Assembly (NCBI GenBank): GCA_021325455.1
Contig: JAJPHD010000018.1
Location: forward strand, 1-64,000
Source of the DNA: Actinomycetota bacterium
Lineage (GTDB): Bacteria > Actinomycetota > Acidimicrobiia > Acidimicrobiales > JAJPHD01
DNA: 64,000 bases
Direction of reading: 5' to 3'
In this document: positions 60,936-64,000 of the stretch, piece after piece
Numbering within the stretch: position 1 is the first letter of the stretch
Layout: each line of letters starts with the position of its first letter
The notes under the pieces: generated by a model
What the model was told of the DNA's origin: nothing
Seen by the model: the letters and a program-made list of their open reading frames with translations, nothing else
Database searches by the model: none
Translations under genes and position numbers: made by a program

Positions 60936-62331
60936 CGCACGCCTCCGCCAGGGCCTGCAGGGCGGCGGTGAAGGCTTGGATCGGCGGCTGTACCAGGCCC
61001 GCTCCCACCTGGCCGGTGCCCGCCTGCTTGCCGGCGATCCCGGTGTTGACCTGGGGGAGGATCCCGGTTCGGGCCACCAACGTAACGTCGATTCCCACCG
61101 GGCAGCCCCGGAAGTCCAGTATGGGGAGGCGGTGGACGGGATGCTCCGCCAGGGTTATCTCGTACATGGCGAGGGTGGCCGAGATGGCGTCGGACACCTG
61201 GCCCCCCACGAACTGCACTATGGCAGGGGCGGCGGCCATGGCGAATCCCCCCAGGCCCACCGTCTCGGTGATGGTGGAGTCCCCGATGTCGGCGCTGGCG
61301 TCCTCCGTCCCGAAGGAGCCGAGGTAGAGCCCCTCGGGCACGGCGGCCGGCCCGGTGAACCACCGGTCGCCGGTCCCCGAGACCTGGATGCCGAAGTCAG
61401 TCCCGTTGCGGGCCATGGCCACCACCAGCGAGGAGCCGGGGACGTCGCGGGCGGCGTCGGCACAGGCCTTGCTGGCGGCCATGCCCACGTTGAGGAAGAA
61501 GTGGTCATTGCCGTCTATGAAGTCCACGGCCGCGGCCAGCTCGGAGCTGGGGGCCCCCGACAGGACCAGGTGGTGGAGGAGGCGGCGCAGCAGGAGGGAG
61601 GTGGCGGCCCGGTTGCGGTTGTGGCCCTCGTCGCCCATGGCAAGCATCTGGGCCGTGATGGCCCGTAGGTCGAGGGGCCCGTGGGAGCGGAGGGCAGCCC
61701 GGAGGAGCGGTCCCAGCACCGAGGCCATCCACCGCAGGCGGTCGAGGACAGCCGGGCCGTAGGCCCCGTAGCGCAGCACCTGGCCGAGGCCCTCGTTCAG
61801 GGGGCAGTAGGCCCGCCGCCCGTAGGTCGTGTCCACTACCTCCAGGACCCACATCGAGGGGCTCACCACCCCCGCCATGGGCCCCACCGCAGCGCGGTGG
61901 TGGCAGGGCTCGAGGGTGATGCCCGAGCCGGCGGCCAGGAGGCGCTCGGCCTCCTCAGGGGTCTCGGCCAGGCCCTCGAGCAGGACAGCCCCCATGAGGG
62001 CGCCGCGGAGTGGGCCGGGGGCCCTCTCCCAGGTCGTGGGAGGCCCGGCATGCAGGAAGCAGCCCCGTTCGAGGCCCAGGGCCTCGCCAGCGGGGCGCAC
62101 GTCGACCAGGTGGGGGGTGGCCGAGAGCAGCCGGTCCAGGGCCGCCCGGTTGGCGGGCTCCCGGCGGCGATCGGCCATCACGGCGGCCAGCGGTTCCCGG
62201 CAGCCCGGGACGGGGGGCCGCCATGCCACCGGCTGGGTGACGGCGGCTTGGGCTGTGAGGGCGTCGTGGAGGAGGTCCAAGCCGGCGGTGACCACCACTG
62301 GCTCGCCGGCGAGCAGGGAGTCAGCCGTCAC
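60928..62331 (-). CDS. DUF1116 protein (YlbE/AllG-like subunit of FdrA complex)
   Basis: The 467-aa protein belongs to the DUF1116 family (E. coli YlbE/YahG): AALDRLLSATPHLVDVRPAGEALGL, ITLEPCHHRAAVGPMAGVVSPSMWV, CPLNEGLGQVLRYGAYGPAVLDRL, MGDEGHNRNRAATSLL, FLNVGMAASKACADAA and VVAMARNGTDFGIQVSG. In E. coli it works with FdrA and YlbF in oxamate carbamoyl transfer during allantoin fermentation. The GTG at 62331 overlaps the FdrA stop (GTGA), which fixes the start; the longer frame is antisense-like. Its 3' end overlaps the PNP gene. By gene order I infer a role after purine ring opening. Biochemistry in actinobacteria is not established. Confidence 0.85.
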   Translation of the reverse strand: MTADSLLAGEPVVVTAGLDLLHDALTAQAAVTQPVAWRPPVPGCREPLAAVMADRRREPANRAALDRLLSATPHLVDVRPAGEALGLERGCFLHAGPPTTWERAPGPLRGALMGAVLLEGLAETPEEAERLLAAGSGITLEPCHHRAAVGPMAGVVSPSMWVLEVVDTTYGRRAYCPLNEGLGQVLRYGAYGPAVLDRLRWMASVLGPLLRAALRSHGPLDLRAITAQMLAMGDEGHNRNRAATSLLLRRLLHHLVLSGAPSSELAAAVDFIDGNDHFFLNVGMAASKACADAARDVPGSSLVVAMARNGTDFGIQVSGTGDRWFTGPAAVPEGLYLGSFGTEDASADIGDSTITETVGLGGFAMAAAPAIVQFVGGQVSDAISATLAMYEITLAEHPVHRLPILDFRGCPVGIDVTLVARTGILPQVNTGIAGKQAGTGQVGAGLVQPPIQAFTAALQALAEACGG

Positions 62332-63803
62332 CGGTCCCTCACCAGGGCCACGGCCTGGCGGGCGGCCTCGGCATTGCTCAGGTGGACGCTGGCTCCCGCC
62401 CCCGCCAGCTGGCCGGCCTGGGCCTCCAGGCCCTGGGGGTCGCCGGGCGTCCCGCACAGGGACACCACCACCGCCGGCCCGCCGCCGGCCCGGGCCGCGG
62501 CAATGGCGGGGGCCAGCCAGGCGGCCGGGTCAGGGTCCGCCCCATGACCGAGCACCACGTCGAGCAGGACCACGCCGCAGGTGGGGTCGGCCGCCTCGGC
62601 CGCCAGGCGCTCCCGGCGGAGCGTGGGGTCGATCATGGGATGGGGCCGACCAGTGGTGAGCCGGTCGTCCCCGAAGTCGATCATGACGTGCCCGTCGGGG
62701 CGGAGGTCGTCGGGAAGCGCCCATGCCGGGTCGAGGGGCACGTTGGACCGGATGGGTCCGAGGGCCTGGGCCGCGATGGCGGTGGCCTCCTCGCACAACG
62801 AGCCGCCCGAGAAGAGCCCCCGCAGGGCGCCGGGCCGGGCCTGCTGGCCCGGTTCCCCGGACCAGCGGGGCCAGGAGGGTGCCGGCCGGCCCAGGTGGGC
62901 GACGACCTGCTCGGCCAGGGAGGTCAGGTCGGGCTGGCCGAGGCCGAGGAACCCGAGCAGGGTGGGGGTGGAGCAGCCCGTGGCCGCGTCCCGCACCTGC
63001 GCTGCTATCTCGGGACTCGGTGGCTTGGAGACCACCACGATGAGCTGGGTGGCCGGGTCGGCGTCGAGGAGCCCGAGGGCACGTAGGCAGGACCTGGCGC
63101 CCACCGGCTCGGAGAGGTCCCGCCCCCCGACGCCGATGACGTGGCTGGTGCCGATCCCTGCGGCCTCGAGGAGGCACACCACTTGCTGGGACCCGGTCCC
63201 CGATGCCGCCACCAGGCCCACCGGCCCCGGCCGGACCACGTTGGCGAAGCCGAGCCCTACGCCGTTGATCATGGCCGTGCCGCAATCCGGGCCCATGACG
63301 AGGAGGTGGCGGCGCTCGGCCTCCTCCTTCAGCGTCACTTCCTCCTCCAGGGAGACGTTGTCCGAGAAGACCATCACGGACAGCCCCGCCTCCAGGGCGT
63401 CCATGGCCTCGGTGAAGGCGTGCTGGCCGGGGACCGAGACCAGGGCCAGGTTGGCGTCCGGGAGACGCCTGGCGGCGGACCGCACGGTCCGGGGTGGTCC
63501 AGGCTGGGCGAAGCCGCCGGGAGCCCCGGGTCCGGCTGCCCGGGCCAGGGCCTCCTCGATGACGCCGAAGGCCCGGCTCAGAGCCTCCCAGTCCCGGGCC
63601 TCCAGGGCCACGACAAGGTCGTCGGGCCCGGCTCCGTCGGGCCGGGCGAGGCCCATGGCAGCCAGCAGCTCCAGGTTGGTCGGCGTCGCCATGGCCACCA
63701 GGGCGGCGGTGATGCCGGGCAACCGGCCAGCCTCCCTGGTCACCTGCATGAGCCTCACGGAGTCCACGTAGGTCCCCCGGCGGACCGCCACGGAAGAGGT
63801 CAT
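62328..63803 (-). CDS. fdrA: FdrA-family protein (succinyl-CoA-synthetase-like carbamoyltransferase subunit)
   Basis: The 491-aa protein matches FdrA: N-terminal RRGTYVDSVRLMQVT, DNVSLEEEVTLKEEA, GPDCGTAMINGVGLGFAN, a Rossmann segment VGLVAASGTGSQQVV, HVIGVGGRDLSEPVGA, FSGGSLCEEA and DFGDDRLTTGRPHPMIDPTLR with the phospho-histidine-like region. The fold is that of acyl-CoA synthetase subunits. E. coli FdrA (AllF) with AllG/AllH carries out oxamate transcarbamoylation, giving carbamoyl phosphate for ATP. ATG 63803 has GGAGG 5 nt upstream and overlaps the DUF2877 stop. No carbamate kinase gene is visible in the window; it may lie beyond the right edge. Confidence 0.9.
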   Translation of the reverse strand: MTSSVAVRRGTYVDSVRLMQVTREAGRLPGITAALVAMATPTNLELLAAMGLARPDGAGPDDLVVALEARDWEALSRAFGVIEEALARAAGPGAPGGFAQPGPPRTVRSAARRLPDANLALVSVPGQHAFTEAMDALEAGLSVMVFSDNVSLEEEVTLKEEAERRHLLVMGPDCGTAMINGVGLGFANVVRPGPVGLVAASGTGSQQVVCLLEAAGIGTSHVIGVGGRDLSEPVGARSCLRALGLLDADPATQLIVVVSKPPSPEIAAQVRDAATGCSTPTLLGFLGLGQPDLTSLAEQVVAHLGRPAPSWPRWSGEPGQQARPGALRGLFSGGSLCEEATAIAAQALGPIRSNVPLDPAWALPDDLRPDGHVMIDFGDDRLTTGRPHPMIDPTLRRERLAAEAADPTCGVVLLDVVLGHGADPDPAAWLAPAIAAARAGGGPAVVVSLCGTPGDPQGLEAQAGQLAGAGASVHLSNAEAARQAVALVRDR

Positions 63804-64000
63804 GGCACCTCCCCGGCCCGACCCACGGAGGCCAGGCCTCCCCACAGCAGGCCCCAGGCCATCTCGGGGCCCGAGCTGTGGCCGACGGCGAGGAGCCCAT
63901 GGAGCGCCCGCCGGAGGCCGGAGCCGGTGGCCAGGGCCTGGAGGACCTGCCCTACCTGGGGCAGGATCTGGCCTCGGCTGGCCAGACGCAGCAGGGTGGC
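63800..64000 (-). CDS. DUF2877 protein (YlbF/AllH-like), C-terminal part
   Basis: This is the last 66 residues of a gene that starts beyond the right edge. The sequence includes LRRALHGLLAVGHSSGPEMAWGLLW, matching the conserved C-terminal iGHSSG-x-(D/E)-(L/M)-x-x-G motif of DUF2877. The stop overlaps the fdrA start (ATGA). Together with FdrA and DUF1116 it completes the three-protein set of the E. coli allFGH (fdrA-ylbE-ylbF) locus, here in the order DUF2877, FdrA, DUF1116. The identification rests on this short tail plus strong context. Confidence 0.75.
   Translation of the reverse strand, partial: ATLLRLASRGQILPQVGQVLQALATGSGLRRALHGLLAVGHSSGPEMAWGLLWGGLASVGRAGEVP

Overview
This 64 kb window comes from a very GC-rich genome with dense, often overlapping genes (GTGA/ATGA stop-start overlaps), many GTG starts, and TAnnnT -10 boxes placed 6-7 nt before start codons. 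These traits and the gene content point to an actinobacterium, Actinomycetota. An Acidimicrobiia-like lineage is possible, but that is inference, because there is no rRNA to prove it. I see no tRNA, rRNA, CRISPR, IS element, integrase or phage gene, and no gene-free stretch exceeds 300 bases.

Layout. (1) 1-11.7 kb: 3' end of a DXS-like gene, a histidine phosphatase, a HAD phosphatase, exported lipoproteins (PQQ/ASST-like and Kelch-like), a COG4280 membrane protein with a small partner, a methyltransferase, an Asp-box exported protein and a heterodimeric ABC exporter. (2) 11.7-14.6 kb: a soluble PRC-MgtE_N-CBS protein followed by an Nramp-related transporter whose metal-site motifs differ from Mn/Fe Nramps; a long, possibly structured leader precedes them. 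(3) 14.7-17.8 kb: glycosyltransferase, methyltransferase and terpene-cyclase-fold protein. (4) 17.8-20.1 kb: MarR regulator and DHA2 drug pump behind an operator-embedded promoter. (5) 20.1-31.8 kb: a catabolic island. On the minus strand are GntR, PanE-like reductase, oligopeptide-binding lipoprotein, PQQ lipoprotein and methyltransferase. On the plus strand are a beta-aspartyl peptidase and then methylaspartate ammonia-lyase, CaiB-type CoA-transferase and M19 dipeptidase, with one minus-strand SDR between them. (6) 31.9-36.9 kb: xseA-xseB, nfo and pepN.

(7) 37-64 kb: a nucleoside salvage and catabolism island. It has a BMP-type nucleoside importer (lipoprotein, double ATPase, two permeases), cytidine and adenosine deaminases, pyrimidine and purine nucleoside phosphorylases, a phosphopentomutase/phosphohexomutase, an adenosine-kinase-like PfkB, deoxyribose-phosphate aldolase and an aldehyde dehydrogenase plus a truncated partner resembling a split ALDH16. 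Together these can take imported (deoxy)nucleosides to bases, glyceraldehyde-3-P and acetate. The minus-strand operon entering from the right edge begins with DUF2877-FdrA-DUF1116, the trio linked in E. coli to oxamate transcarbamoylation at the end of anaerobic allantoin use, and continues directly into PNP and the mutase. This suggests that purine base breakdown and nucleoside phosphorolysis are expressed together. A second orphan peptide-binding lipoprotein, a TetR/MFS efflux pair, a secreted DUF1906-propeller protein and an exported phosphoesterase are interspersed.

The strongest leads are the FdrA-type trio fused to the nucleoside operon, the detached MgtE sensor with an NRMT-like Nramp, the methylaspartate/CoA-transferase/isopeptidase cluster, and the split ALDH16 beside deoC.
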